From positions 62,001-126,000 of the forward strand of contig CAYVHO010000001.1 in NCBI GenBank assembly GCA_964451325.1: 64,000 bases of DNA, in the 5' to 3' direction. Position 1 is the stretch's first letter, and the number at the start of each line of letters is the position of its first letter. The stretch comes from JAADHI01 sp964451325. Its GTDB lineage: Bacteria; Nitrospirota; Nitrospiria; SBBL01; JAADHI01. A program made the position numbers and the translations under genes. The notes under the pieces were generated by a model. The model did no database searches and was not told where the DNA came from. It was given only the letters and a program-made list of their open reading frames with translations. Positions 16,016-25,621 of the stretch are shown in pieces.

Positions 16016-17458
16016 ATGAAGTATGAAACCGTGATTGGTTTGGAAGTGCATGCCCAGGCCTTGACCAAAACAAAGATTTTCTGTGGCTGTTCAACACAGT
16101 TTGGGGCGTCTCCGAATAGCCATGTTTGTCCCATTTGTTTGGGGTTGCCGGGTGTTTTGCCTGTGCTCAATCGGGATGTGGTGGAACTGGGTATTCGTGC
16201 GGGCATTGCCACACATTGCAAAATCGCGGCTTATTCTCGTTTTGCTCGAAAAAATTATTTTTATCCTGATTTACCCAAAGGCTATCAGGTTTCTATGTTT
16301 GAATTGCCGCTAACCGAACATGGCTATGTTGAAATTTTTTCAGAATCTGAAAAAGGCGGCAAAAAAATCAGACTTACGCGGATACACATGGAAGAGGATG
16401 CGGGGAAAAATATTCACGATGGGATTGAAGACGGGAGTCTGGTTGATTTAAATCGTGCGGGTGTGCCTTTGCTTGAAATTGTGAGTGAACCTGATATTTC
16501 AAGTGGTGAAGAGGCCGTGGCCTACCTGAAGGCTTTGCGGGCGATTCTGATTTATGCGGGGGTTTCAGATGCGGACATGGAAAAGGGCAATTTTCGCTGT
16601 GATGCGAATATTTCAATCCGGCCTGTCGGTTCTTCCAAGCTGGGAACACGTTCTGAAATCAAAAATATGAATTCCTTTCGATTTGTGCAAAAAGCCATCG
16701 CCTATGAAATTATACGGCAGGAAGAAATATTAGAAGAGGGTGGACGTGTCATTCAGGAAACACGGCTTTGGAATGAAAAAAAAGGCATGACCTTTCCCAT
16801 GCGTAGCAAGGAACAGGCCCATGATTATCGCTATTTCCCTGAGCCTGATTTGGTGCCGATCAATATAGATGATGCATGGATCTCCCGAGTTAAAGCGGAT
16901 CTGCCTGAACTCCCTGATGCCAAGCGCTTACGTTTTATCGAAACCTATGCCTTGCCGGATTATGATGCGACGATTTTGGTCAGTACTCAGGCCCTGGCTG
17001 ATTTTTTTGAAGCAGTGGTTTCGTTTTATCCCAAAGCAAAAATCGTGAGCAATTGGGTGATGGGCGATTTATTACGCGAACTGAATCAGGAAAATCTGAG
17101 CATTTCAGAGGCCCCCATTCAGCCGAAACAGCTTGCGGCGATGTTACAGCTCATTGAAGACGGTACGATCAGCGGAAAAATTGCAAAGATCGTTTTTGAA
17201 GAGATGGTCAAAACAGGAAAAGACGCAGAAAAAATTGTCGAAGACAAAGGGCTCACGCAAGTGAGTGACGAAGGGGCTTTAGGGGAGATCGTCGATGTGG
17301 TCATTGCTGCAAATCCAAAAGAGGTAGAGGCCTACCGTGCGGGCAAAAAGAAGCTGATGGGTTTTTTTATCGGACAGATGATGCGCCAAACCGGCGGAAA
17401 AGCTAACCCTGGAAAAGTAAATGCCATTTTGAAAGAAAAATTAGAACAGTCGAAATAA
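16016..17458 (+). CDS. gatB: Glu-tRNA(Gln)/Asp-tRNA(Asn) amidotransferase subunit B
   Basis: Kinase/amidotransferase subunit of GatCAB, which activates the misacylated tRNA and adds ammonia. It starts MKYETVIGLEVHAQ with the zinc-binding cysteine set CGC..CPIC in the first 45 residues. KGYQVSMFE, MEEDAGKN and RCDANISIRP follow. The C-terminal YqeY-like tail domain (about the last 140 residues) ends with GGKANPGKVNAIL. The 480-residue length is normal. It completes the complex with gatC and gatA in this operon. Confidence 0.95.
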   Translation: MKYETVIGLEVHAQALTKTKIFCGCSTQFGASPNSHVCPICLGLPGVLPVLNRDVVELGIRAGIATHCKIAAYSRFARKNYFYPDLPKGYQVSMFELPLTEHGYVEIFSESEKGGKKIRLTRIHMEEDAGKNIHDGIEDGSLVDLNRAGVPLLEIVSEPDISSGEEAVAYLKALRAILIYAGVSDADMEKGNFRCDANISIRPVGSSKLGTRSEIKNMNSFRFVQKAIAYEIIRQEEILEEGGRVIQETRLWNEKKGMTFPMRSKEQAHDYRYFPEPDLVPINIDDAWISRVKADLPELPDAKRLRFIETYALPDYDATILVSTQALADFFEAVVSFYPKAKIVSNWVMGDLLRELNQENLSISEAPIQPKQLAAMLQLIEDGTISGKIAKIVFEEMVKTGKDAEKIVEDKGLTQVSDEGALGEIVDVVIAANPKEVEAYRAGKKKLMGFFIGQMMRQTGGKANPGKVNAILKEKLEQSK

Positions 17459-17492
17459 TCCCGTTTTATTTTTTAGTCTTTAGGAGTAAGAC

Positions 17493-18764
17493 ATGAGTGC
17501 AATTATCGAAATAAGCGCAATTGAAATCTTGGATTCTCGTGGTAACCCGACGGTTGAAGTTGAGGTGTGTTTGGAGACTGGGGCGACGGGGCGTGCTGCG
17601 GTGCCATCGGGTGCCTCTACAGGCTCACGTGAGGCCTTGGAGTTACGCGATCAAGATGAAAAGCGTTATCTGGGCAAAGGTGTTTTGAAGGCCATCGCCA
17701 ATGTACATGAAAAAATTGCGCCTGAGCTCATCGGTTTGTCTGCGGAAGATCAAGTGTGTGTTGATGACAGGCTGCTTGATTTGGATGGTACGGAAAACAA
17801 AAAAAACTTGGGTGCAAACGCAATGCTGGGTGTTTCTCTGGCGGTTGCCAAGGCGGCTGCCGAAGAGCAGGGCGTGCCCTTTTTTCGTTATCTGGGGGGT
17901 GCGCAAGCCAGAGATCTTCCGCTGCCGATGATGAATATCATTAACGGTGGTGCCCATGCGGACAACGGTTTGGATTTTCAGGAATTTATGATTATCCCGG
18001 TCGGCGGAAATACGTTTTCTGAGTCGCTCCGAATGGGCGTTGAGGTTTTTCATGCCTTGAAAAAAGTGTTGTCCAAGGAAGGTTACACCACAGCAGTGGG
18101 CGACGAAGGCGGTTTTGCCCCTGCGGTGAAGACCCACGAAGAAGCGCTTGAGTTGATTCTTCGTGGGATTGAGATGGCGGGCTATCGCCCTAAAGATGAC
18201 GTGCTGCTTGCCCTGGATGTGGCGGCCAGTGAGTTTTGTAAAGACAATATTTATCATCTGGCCGCTGAAGCGGCGCCACTTTCGGCAAAAGATATGATTG
18301 CCTACTATGCCAAGCTCTTGGATCGTTTCCCGATTGTCTCTATTGAGGATGGCATTACTGAAGGGGATTGGGAGGGTTGGCAGGCTTTGACCGCAGAACT
18401 CGGCCATCGCATCCAATTAGTAGGGGATGATCTGTTTGTGACGGATGAAGCCACGCTTTTGCGGGGCATTCAAGAAGGTGCAGCGAATGCGATTTTGATT
18501 AAGCTCAATCAAATTGGAACATTGACCGAAACCCTCAACACCATCGACTGTGCCAAAAAAGCGGGCTATGCGACTGTGATTTCCCACCGTTCCGGTGAAA
18601 CTGAAGACACCACGATTGCAGATCTGGCCGTGGGAGTAGGCGCGGGGCAGATTAAAACGGGTTCGCTTTCTCGCAGCGACCGTACAGCAAAATACAATCA
18701 GCTTCTGAGAATAGAACATCTCTTGGGGAAAGGCGCACGTTTCACCCCAAATCTGTTTTTTTGA
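17493..18764 (+). CDS. eno: Enolase
   Basis: Glycolytic enzyme interconverting 2-phosphoglycerate and phosphoenolpyruvate. Motifs: LDSRGNPTVEVEV, PSGASTGSREALELRD, GDEGGFAP, SIEDGI, LVGDDLFVTD, LIKLNQIGTLTET and SHRSGETEDTTIADLAV. The 423-residue length is normal. The strong ribosome site AGGAG is about nine bases before the ATG. It is last in the gat-panD run. A 257-residue reading frame on the opposite strand is only a shadow. Confidence 0.97.
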   Translation: MSAIIEISAIEILDSRGNPTVEVEVCLETGATGRAAVPSGASTGSREALELRDQDEKRYLGKGVLKAIANVHEKIAPELIGLSAEDQVCVDDRLLDLDGTENKKNLGANAMLGVSLAVAKAAAEEQGVPFFRYLGGAQARDLPLPMMNIINGGAHADNGLDFQEFMIIPVGGNTFSESLRMGVEVFHALKKVLSKEGYTTAVGDEGGFAPAVKTHEEALELILRGIEMAGYRPKDDVLLALDVAASEFCKDNIYHLAAEAAPLSAKDMIAYYAKLLDRFPIVSIEDGITEGDWEGWQALTAELGHRIQLVGDDLFVTDEATLLRGIQEGAANAILIKLNQIGTLTETLNTIDCAKKAGYATVISHRSGETEDTTIADLAVGVGAGQIKTGSLSRSDRTAKYNQLLRIEHLLGKGARFTPNLFF

Positions 18765-19314
18765 GCCATTTTTTGAGCTGTTTTTTGAAGTCTTCCCTTG
18801 TTTTATCTCTTTGTTTTTTATAGGTTTATTCTCTATTTTTCCCACTTTATCCCGTTTCCTGTCACCGATTTGAGACACTTGACAGCGGTATAATCTTCCC
18901 TTACCTTTGGCAAGTGCAACAACGAATTCACACAAATGTCGACCAGGCAAAGCCCCTTTTTTTATGCGGTGAAGGTCTTTGGGGTATTTTTAAGTCTGAG
19001 GTTTTGGTCTTAGAAAAAAGCGCTTTTTTTTGTTGTCTCGGCAATTTTTATTGTGCAATGTGCTCTAAAATTGACGGACTGAAAACCGACAAAAAATGTC
19101 CGCCCTGTGTAATGCCTTACAGCAAATCGCTGTGTCTGTGTCTCCAAGTCCCTTAAAAGCCTTGAAATAGAATAAGAATCGTTACAGGTCCATAAATTGC
19201 ATTACCTACACAAACCGTACGAGCATGTGTAAAACAATCGGGTAAGTGTCTTAATCCCCATATTTTTTATATTCCAATACCGAACATGCTTGTTGATCAT
19301 ATCAGGGAGGTTCT
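18765..19314. other. 550-bp intergenic region without a recognised gene
   Basis: Between eno and the multiheme operon. I see no conserved protein, tRNA or named RNA here. It is T-rich just after eno, which could serve for termination. There is a TTGACA at 18879-18884 with a poor -10 match 17 bases on (TACCTT). The promoter of the downstream operon presumably lies in this gap, but I cannot place it. Confidence 0.4.
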
Positions 19315-21738
19315 ATGTTAAATATTCAGCATCGACTACCAAGGATGACCGCTTACGCTGCAATCCTTCTTTCAGGGTTTTATCTTGCTTCATGTACCTC
19401 AAGTTCAAAAACAACGGCAGGCAGTGAAGGTGAGGTTGCTGGGGTTGTTTTTGCGAAGCGCTCTATTGACGCGATTGGTGATCCCCTGGATCCGATCGAG
19501 TTTTCCGCAGGGGGCGATCTCATGACACTCGTGCCTGGGAGTGCTTCGGGAAAACTTCAGAATTTGACGGCAGATATGACCAATGGAGAAGGAGATGTCT
19601 CTGGACCGGAGATTTTTCCTCAGGATGACTCTGATTCGTTTCGCATTGTTTTTTCGATGCGAAAAAACAATGCAGACAATTGGCATCTTTATGAAGCCAC
19701 CGTCAAGCCTGATGGCAGCCGTGATGGTTTGCTCAAACAGTTGACTTGCGGCACTGACAATGAGATTGAGCCCGCTTATCTGCCCGATGGACGTATCGTT
19801 TTTACATCAGATCGTCCAGGGCATCTGGATGAATACGAGCGTAGAAAATCGATGCTGCTGCATGTTCTGGATACAACGAAGCCTTCCTTGCTTGCCTCAG
19901 CACCTTCCTGTGCCGAAGGAGAAGTGGTTCAAATTTCTTTTAATCAGAGCCACGACAGAAACCCGACGGTTTTAAAAGATGGCACCATTATGTTTAGCCG
20001 ATGGGAGCATCTGGCGAATGTGAATAAATTCACCATTTTTAAAATCGAACCCGATGGCACGAACCTTTTTGTGAAATACGGTTCACATTCGGGTGTCAAT
20101 TCCTTTTTGGACGCACGTGAACGTGCCGATGGCAAGGTCACGGCGACGATGATGCCGCTTTCTGGTACATTTGAAGGGGGAGCTGTTGGTGTTCTTGACG
20201 TTGAAAATGAAGCCGATAACGGCGCTACCGCATCCCAGCAGCTTGTGAAGGGTCAGAGTATTGCTACTGGGCGCGATGTTTCAGTCAATGGACGTTATCA
20301 TGGCGCATATCAAGTGCCCGATGGTACGGATCGCTATCTTGTCTCATATTCGATCGAAGGTGGTGTGAGTGATATGGAAGACGTCGAAGTGCCGAAACCT
20401 GCCTATGGCATTTATATGTTGGGGATTGATGGGGTCGTGAAGCCGATAAAGATTCCATCACCTAGCTCAGGGACGGTGTATGTGGAGCCGCTTCCCTTGA
20501 TGCCTGTGCCTACAGATCAGATTCCTACTTCTAAGAGTGAAAAGGTTGCAAACCGCAGTAATCCGACAATGACAGGTGAGCTGGGGGCCTCGAGTGTTTA
20601 TGATTCTGAGGCCAACCGCGCGCTTTCAGCGGCTGTGCTGGGGGTTGATCTCAGAAATGGTAATCCTAATGGCGACATCGACTTCGTGGGATTGCTTGCT
20701 GATGTTAACAAGCAGGTTGTGAAAGAGGTTCGTGTGATTGCCGCTGTGCCCAGTATGCCGGGTGTGGGGCGTGAAGACATTGGCTCGACGAATTTTGAAC
20801 GTCAGAAAATCTTAGGCTATGCCCCTGTTGAAGCCGACGGTTCTTTCCGTGTGACCGTTCCGGCCGATACGGCCCTGACGCTCAATGTCGTGGATTCTGA
20901 AAGACGTTCGTTTAAAGTCAAGGAAAACTGGCTGCATGTGCGTCCAAATGAACCCAAAACCTGTAATGGTTGTCACTCACCGCGTGGGGGTGATCCGCAA
21001 CGACTTGCCTCGGATGCAATTGCATTTCAAGAAGGTCGTCTGGCATCCACCTTGACGCCACCGATCACGACAGACGTGATTGACTATACTGATCATGTTC
21101 AAAGCATTTTTGACGCAAAATGTATCACGTGTCACGCGGCGGTCGCGGGGTCTGCAGGGGATTTAGATTTGACAGGCGATCTCTCGGGTGCGGGTTTTAC
21201 CATTTCTTATGAAAGCTTAGTGGACAATATGAATGGTTCCGGGCTTGTGAGAACCGGTGAATCACGTCAAAGTCATCTCATCGAACGAATGTATGGTGAG
21301 GAGCTGCGTGCGACTAAGGCCATTCCTGCGCCGGATGGGAATACGCATTCGGCCATGCTGACAAGTACTGAGAAATTGATGCTTGTCGAATGGATTGATC
21401 TAGGTTCGCAGTTTACCAACAAAGAAGTCATTAGCAATCCAGGACGTGCCAATTTGAGTAACGAGGTTTTTGAAAGCACGATTCTGCCGATTCTCACCCT
21501 GAAATGTGGTGGTGCGTGTCACCAGGCCGCGGGCGACAGTGACTTTGTCTTGACGGGTAGTGCTGAAGGTGATTTTGGTGCGGTGGCCGCACGGGTGAAT
21601 GTGACAAATCCTGCAAGCAGTATCCTGCTTTTGAGAGCGGATGGCACGCTGCCCATGACGGGAACGAGCACGCCACTGCCGCAGGGAACTGAAGATTACA
21701 ACACAATCCTGAATTGGATTACGGCGGCGCAGCCTTAA
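19315..21738 (+). CDS. Multiheme lipoprotein resembling hydrazine synthase alpha subunit
   Basis: 807-residue lipoprotein (lipobox LASC, about residues 25-28), outside the inner membrane. The first ~420 residues contain PD40/TolB-like propeller blades (LPDGRIVFTSDRPG, LKDGTIMFSRWE), in the style of HzsA-related proteins with a hydrazine synthase alpha middle domain. Heme c sites follow: CNGCH, then CITCH, then an atypical CGGACH (CX3CH) near the C-terminus. Related proteins occur widely outside anammox bacteria, so hydrazine synthesis is not implied. A periplasmic or surface electron-transfer role fits better. It starts after GGGAGG and heads the long operon. Confidence 0.75.
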   Translation: MLNIQHRLPRMTAYAAILLSGFYLASCTSSSKTTAGSEGEVAGVVFAKRSIDAIGDPLDPIEFSAGGDLMTLVPGSASGKLQNLTADMTNGEGDVSGPEIFPQDDSDSFRIVFSMRKNNADNWHLYEATVKPDGSRDGLLKQLTCGTDNEIEPAYLPDGRIVFTSDRPGHLDEYERRKSMLLHVLDTTKPSLLASAPSCAEGEVVQISFNQSHDRNPTVLKDGTIMFSRWEHLANVNKFTIFKIEPDGTNLFVKYGSHSGVNSFLDARERADGKVTATMMPLSGTFEGGAVGVLDVENEADNGATASQQLVKGQSIATGRDVSVNGRYHGAYQVPDGTDRYLVSYSIEGGVSDMEDVEVPKPAYGIYMLGIDGVVKPIKIPSPSSGTVYVEPLPLMPVPTDQIPTSKSEKVANRSNPTMTGELGASSVYDSEANRALSAAVLGVDLRNGNPNGDIDFVGLLADVNKQVVKEVRVIAAVPSMPGVGREDIGSTNFERQKILGYAPVEADGSFRVTVPADTALTLNVVDSERRSFKVKENWLHVRPNEPKTCNGCHSPRGGDPQRLASDAIAFQEGRLASTLTPPITTDVIDYTDHVQSIFDAKCITCHAAVAGSAGDLDLTGDLSGAGFTISYESLVDNMNGSGLVRTGESRQSHLIERMYGEELRATKAIPAPDGNTHSAMLTSTEKLMLVEWIDLGSQFTNKEVISNPGRANLSNEVFESTILPILTLKCGGACHQAAGDSDFVLTGSAEGDFGAVAARVNVTNPASSILLLRADGTLPMTGTSTPLPQGTEDYNTILNWITAAQP

Positions 21739-21771
21739 AGAATATCAATTACTCTGTTATCGAGAAGTGAT

Positions 21772-22266
21772 ATGACACAAAAAAGATCAGAGGAGAGGCA
21801 GTCTGTCTCATGGCCCATTTTTGGCACTGGGGGCATATTTTTGATGGCACTGCTTCTCCTCTTATTGACTGCATGTGGTCAGGTGGAGCCGGGAGAGGAA
21901 GCCTCAATCGGTGAATTGGATCACGATGTTTTTAAAACAAACATCCAGCCGATTTTAGACAATCGGGGTTGTTCCAATGGGTCCTGTCATATTCGCAATA
22001 AGGATGACCCTTTTTCAGGTGGGCCAGGGGGAAACCTGCGTCTATATGAATGCACGGTCGCGCCTTGTACGGACGAACAGCTCCGATCCAACCATGACTC
22101 TACGGCGGGCATGACCAACTTGGTCAATCCCGCAAAGAGTGTCCTTCTGACAAAACCATTGGCCGAATCCATTAGTGCTGTACAGCATCAGGGAGGCACC
22201 ATTTTTTCCAATACGGCCGATTCGGACTACCTTGACTTGCTTTCCTGGATTCAGAGTCCGTTGTGA
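21772..22266 (+). CDS. Lipoprotein with atypical heme motif CX4CH
   Basis: 164-residue lipoprotein: hydrophobic signal and lipobox LLTAC near residue 35. The segment FKTNIQPILDNRGCSNGSCH resembles the c-type cytochrome repeat of the upstream protein (SIFDAKCITCH, ILTLKCGGACH), but with four residues between the cysteines. Further cysteines occur in ECTVAPC. The C-terminal LDLLSWIQ also matches the ILNWI ending of the upstream protein, so it looks like a detached domain of it. It probably carries one heme outside the cytoplasm and partners the upstream protein. Heme attachment is inferred. Confidence 0.7.
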   Translation: MTQKRSEERQSVSWPIFGTGGIFLMALLLLLLTACGQVEPGEEASIGELDHDVFKTNIQPILDNRGCSNGSCHIRNKDDPFSGGPGGNLRLYECTVAPCTDEQLRSNHDSTAGMTNLVNPAKSVLLTKPLAESISAVQHQGGTIFSNTADSDYLDLLSWIQSPL

Positions 22267-23030
22267 GGGATTTTTTTTTTACAAAACATCGCGTGAGTAT
22301 TTTGATGGGTGTGATGGGTTTATTTTTGATGACACAGCCTGCTTTGGCAAAAGAAAAAAACTTCCCGCGTGCCAGGATCGTGGAGCCCTTTTTGGAAATC
22401 CACACGGGTCCCGGTCGTGATTATCCTGTTTTTTACATTGCCGAAAAAGGGGAAGAAGTTTTCCTGATGAAAAAACGGACGGATTGGTTCAAAATCCGAC
22501 TTTTTGGTGGTCAGGAGGGCTGGGTACATCATAAAGAGGTGGATAAAACGATTCAAGCTTCGGGTTATCAAAAATCTTGGTCGGAGCGTTTTTATGACAA
22601 ATACATCGACGGTCGTTTGCAATCGGGTTTTGCCTGGGGTGTTTTTGATGAAGACAGTGCGCTCTATGTTCGCACCACCTACCGTTTTACGGAGGGCTTT
22701 TCTATAGAGAATAGTTTGGGTTTTGCTTCCGGTGATTTTTCAGATACCAATCTCTATCTCCTGGGACTCGTGATTACGCCCTGGCAGGGAAAATGGTTTT
22801 CTTTGAATGGGACGGTTGGGGGAGGCTTGGTGGAGACGCGTCCTGCTGACATTCTTATCAATGCAAAAAGTGAAAGTTTTAAGACGGCTTATGCGGGAAT
22901 CGGTTTTTCTGCGCCGCTTGTCCGACGACTTTTTTTACGCGGGGATTTGAGAAATTACACCCTTTTTATCAGTCCAAAACGAAGTCGGGAAGTCCGAGAA
23001 TATACCTTGGGTGTGATTTTTGAATTTTAA
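22263..23030 (+). CDS. SH3-domain plus outer-membrane barrel-like protein
   Basis: 255-residue exported protein. A signal peptide ends near QPALAKE. A bacterial SH3 domain follows (about residues 32-95, with LEIHTGPGRDYPVFYIAEKGEE and GWVHHKEV), then a beta-rich region with aromatic strands, ending VIFEF, in barrel style. The GTG start at 22263 overlaps the previous stop as GTGA, but no clear ribosome site is present, and ATG at 22305 is an alternative start. It probably ties the heme lipoproteins or peptidoglycan to the outer membrane. That role is inferred from domain type and context. Confidence 0.65.
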   Translation: MRDFFFTKHRVSILMGVMGLFLMTQPALAKEKNFPRARIVEPFLEIHTGPGRDYPVFYIAEKGEEVFLMKKRTDWFKIRLFGGQEGWVHHKEVDKTIQASGYQKSWSERFYDKYIDGRLQSGFAWGVFDEDSALYVRTTYRFTEGFSIENSLGFASGDFSDTNLYLLGLVITPWQGKWFSLNGTVGGGLVETRPADILINAKSESFKTAYAGIGFSAPLVRRLFLRGDLRNYTLFISPKRSREVREYTLGVIFEF

Positions 23031-23054
23031 ACGACAGATTGAGTTGAGCTTCGT

Positions 23055-23690
23055 ATGATGAGAAAAAAATGGATCCTTTTTTTGCTTCTGTGCCTTTTGA
23101 ATCAGGCCGTAATGGTTTCCGCACAAAGCCCTGATTTTCCAAAGCGTGAAGACCCTTTAATTGCCCCTCCTTCAGAGACCATTGATTTTAAAGAGGAAAA
23201 AATTGATCAGGAATTTATTGAAATTACACCGTATTACGGTTTTTACGGGATAGATGGTTTTAGTACTTCAACAGTGATGGGTCTTGGCCTCGCGCTGCAT
23301 TTGACCGAAGATGTTTTTTTTGAAGGAAATTATGGAATCAGCACGGTGAGCGACGACAGTTTTGGTGGGGGACTCACGATTTTTACAGATACGGATCTGA
23401 CTTACTGGAATGTCAACTTAGGCTACAACCTTTTCCCTGGTCAGATTTTTTTGACACGCAGTCGAACCTTAAACTCGACCATCTATATTGTAGGGGGTGC
23501 GGGTTTGACCGAGTTTGATGCAAAGAGCCGCTTTACCTTTAATTTTGGAACGGGCTATAAAATTTTCTTTACCGACTGGATGGATGCCGGTTTTCGACTC
23601 AGTCTGCATTCCTTTGAATCTGATGTCACAGGGGTCAAGGAGCAGATGTTCAATTTGGAAGGCATTGTGAGTGTTGCCTTTTTCTTTTAA
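23055..23690 (+). CDS. Outer-membrane beta-barrel domain protein
   Basis: 211-residue exported protein with a signal peptide ending MVSAQS. It carries the pattern of the small outer-membrane barrel family found beside SH3-barrel proteins in similar operons: EITPYYGFYG, LALHLTEDVFFEGNYG, GYNLFPG and a terminal VSVAFFF. Its last residue is Phe, as favoured for outer-membrane insertion. ATG at 23055 or 23058 are equally possible starts. Specific function unknown. Confidence 0.65.
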   Translation: MMRKKWILFLLLCLLNQAVMVSAQSPDFPKREDPLIAPPSETIDFKEEKIDQEFIEITPYYGFYGIDGFSTSTVMGLGLALHLTEDVFFEGNYGISTVSDDSFGGGLTIFTDTDLTYWNVNLGYNLFPGQIFLTRSRTLNSTIYIVGGAGLTEFDAKSRFTFNFGTGYKIFFTDWMDAGFRLSLHSFESDVTGVKEQMFNLEGIVSVAFFF

Positions 23691-23738
23691 AGGCCAGGTA
23701 CGCTCTGATGTCTGAAAAGTGGAAAGTGAGGTTTTAAA

Positions 23739-24248
23739 ATGATCTGGCATAAAAAAATTGCAAAGGTCGTATTCCTTTTGAGTTTTGTCTTATTTGTGGA
23801 TTTTGCATTGGCCGCACAAAATGTATCTTTGAAACCCGCAGCTGATTTTACCGTCAAAAGTCTTTCTGGAAAAAATATCAAACTGAGTGAGCAACGGGGG
23901 CGCGTGGTGATTCTCAATTTCTGGGCGACCTGGTGTACCCCCTGTAAAAAAGAATTGCCTTATTTTAACGAGTTGTATCAAAAATATCGTGGTGTGGGTT
24001 TGCAGGTTCTCGGGGTCAATATTGACAAAGGCACTTCTGAAGTCAAGCGCATGAGCCAGGATTTTAATCTGGCCTTTCCTATTTTACTGGATCCCAAGGG
24101 TAAAATTTCCGATCTTTATTTGGTCCGCAGTATGCCCACGACCTATGTGATCGGAAAAGATGGCCTGGTGCATCATATTCATTGGGGTTTTGGTCCGGAT
24201 GAGCCGGCCCGTTATGAAAAAGAAATCAAGGCTTTGCTTAAGCAGTAG
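23739..24248 (+). CDS. TlpA/ResA-like periplasmic thioredoxin
   Basis: 169-residue exported thioredoxin-fold protein. The signal peptide ends ALAAQ near residue 27. The active site is FWATWCTPCKKEL near residue 70, with a cis-Pro loop SMPTTYVI. Such proteins reduce disulfides outside the cytoplasm, for example apocytochrome c heme sites or copper sites. In this setting the most likely clients are the heme lipoproteins upstream or the Cys-rich DUF4266 protein downstream. It stands in a recurrent TlpA-DUF4266-DUF3570-ApbE order. Confidence 0.85.
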   Translation: MIWHKKIAKVVFLLSFVLFVDFALAAQNVSLKPAADFTVKSLSGKNIKLSEQRGRVVILNFWATWCTPCKKELPYFNELYQKYRGVGLQVLGVNIDKGTSEVKRMSQDFNLAFPILLDPKGKISDLYLVRSMPTTYVIGKDGLVHHIHWGFGPDEPARYEKEIKALLKQ

Positions 24249-24254
24249 GATGAT

Positions 24255-24479
24255 ATGGCATTGACACATACAATTCGATTGTGGGTTTTGTTTATCTTAT
24301 TACTCACCCTAAGTGCTTGTGCTGCGGTTCAACCCAGAGACCGTGAGTTTTTAGCCGATGAAATGATGTATTTCGATCCGGATCCGCAAGAGGTGAGTTG
24401 GCGTCTGCATGTTGGAGAGGTACTGGAAGGCAGTCGCGGTGGATTTAGCGGTTCTGGGGGAGGTTGTGGCTGTAAGTGA
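24255..24479 (+). CDS. DUF4266 small lipoprotein
   Basis: 74-residue lipoprotein with lipobox LSAC near residue 22. It has the DUF4266 signature DREFLADEMMYFDPDP and a C-terminal GSRGGFSGSGGGCGCK. The Gly-rich tail with CGC is typical of the family. The function is unknown, but the family is nearly always coded next to DUF3570 and ApbE. The downstream gene begins at a GTG overlapping this stop by four bases. Confidence 0.85.
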   Translation: MALTHTIRLWVLFILLLTLSACAAVQPRDREFLADEMMYFDPDPQEVSWRLHVGEVLEGSRGGFSGSGGGCGCK

Positions 24480-25621
24480 AGCGCTTTTTTTTGATCACAA
24501 TGGGGGTGGTGTTCCTCCTGCTTTTTTCGATAAAGCTGTCCATGGCGATTGATCCACCAAAAAACGAGGCTTCTCTGAGCTATCGTCTTTTCGATGGTGG
24601 TGGCATTAGGGTGCACGGTCCAGCCGTGATTTTAAAAAAAGAATTGAAAGGACGTATGGCGATTGAGGCGGGTGGGCGTCTGGACATGGTGAGCTCGGCT
24701 TCCATTGATGTGCTCACGCAGGCCAGCCAACCCAAATTTACAGATGAACGCAAAGAGATCTATCTGGGTGGCAGTCATATCTGGGGTGATTCCCTTTTTT
24801 CCGCAAACTATACGGTCAGTGATGAATCTGACTATGTCTCGAATACGGTCTCCCTTGGCCTCACACACGATTTTTTCGATCGGAATACGACCGTGAATTT
24901 AAACTTTGCGCGCTCGAGTGACGAAGTCAGCAGCAATGCCAATCCTTCTTTTGGTGAACGGGCTTTTAGGCGTACGACCTACAGTCTCGGATTGACACAA
25001 TCGTTTACTCCCCGATGGTTGGCGCAATTCAATTACGAGATTACGGCGGATGAGGGTTACATCAACAGTCCTTATCGCAGTGCCCTTGTGGGGGACAATG
25101 TGAGGACGGCGGCACAGTCTCCTGAAGTCTATCCGAACGCGAGAACCGGACAGGCCTGGGTGATTCGCAGCACCCATGGATTTTTACGTGATTTGGTGGC
25201 GGGGGGTGGTTTAAAAAGCAGTGTTCAAGCCACTTATCGTTATTATCAGGATACCTTTGATGTGCAGTCACACACCGGGAAATTATTGTATCAACGCCGT
25301 TTTTCCTCCAACAAACGCTTTGGAATTTTTTACCGCTATTATCAACAAACGGCCGCCAGTTTTTATGGCGATGTCTTACCGAGTACCCAGTTATTTAAGG
25401 CTCGGGATAAGGAACTCTCTACCTTTTCGAGTCATGGAATGGGGTTTTCATTTAAGTTTGAGCCGCATCAAAAAAAGTGGGGGTGGTTTGAAAACCCTTA
25501 TCTAAAGGCAGGTTATAGTTTTTTGATGTTTGAATATGACGATTTTTCTGATCCGCGTAACGGTCAATTGTACTCATGGGAAGCCAATGTTTTTCAGATT
25601 TCTCTCGGTTCTACTTATTAG
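24476..25621 (+). CDS. DUF3570 outer-membrane protein
   Basis: 381-residue exported protein of the DUF3570 family, with a signal peptide (about residues 1-24, LSMAIDP). It then has many alternating beta strands and YxxNTVSLGLTHDF-type segments typical of an outer-membrane barrel, ending LGSTY. The start is GTG 24476 with GGAGG about ten bases upstream. Its 3' end overlaps the ApbE gene by 35 bases. It is inferred to be the membrane component of the DUF4266/ApbE module; a direct biochemical function is not known. Confidence 0.8.
   Translation: MKRFFLITMGVVFLLLFSIKLSMAIDPPKNEASLSYRLFDGGGIRVHGPAVILKKELKGRMAIEAGGRLDMVSSASIDVLTQASQPKFTDERKEIYLGGSHIWGDSLFSANYTVSDESDYVSNTVSLGLTHDFFDRNTTVNLNFARSSDEVSSNANPSFGERAFRRTTYSLGLTQSFTPRWLAQFNYEITADEGYINSPYRSALVGDNVRTAAQSPEVYPNARTGQAWVIRSTHGFLRDLVAGGGLKSSVQATYRYYQDTFDVQSHTGKLLYQRRFSSNKRFGIFYRYYQQTAASFYGDVLPSTQLFKARDKELSTFSSHGMGFSFKFEPHQKKWGWFENPYLKAGYSFLMFEYDDFSDPRNGQLYSWEANVFQISLGSTY

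Noticed and set aside
17643..18416. 257-residue open frame on the minus strand within eno
   Set aside because: Entirely antisense to the conserved enolase gene; no motif, no ribosome site. A shadow.
18879..18894. TTGACA followed four bases later by TATAAT
   Set aside because: The spacing between -35 and -10 is far too short for a sigma70 promoter.
18914..19156. 80-residue plus-strand frame in the gap before the multiheme gene
   Set aside because: Composition and lack of a ribosome site argue against coding.
20200..20265. Possible flavinylation motif ENEADNGATAS in the multiheme lipoprotein
   Set aside because: Lacks the Asp-x-x-Ser/Thr preceding GAT and sits in a propeller-like region, so it is not a convincing ApbE target.
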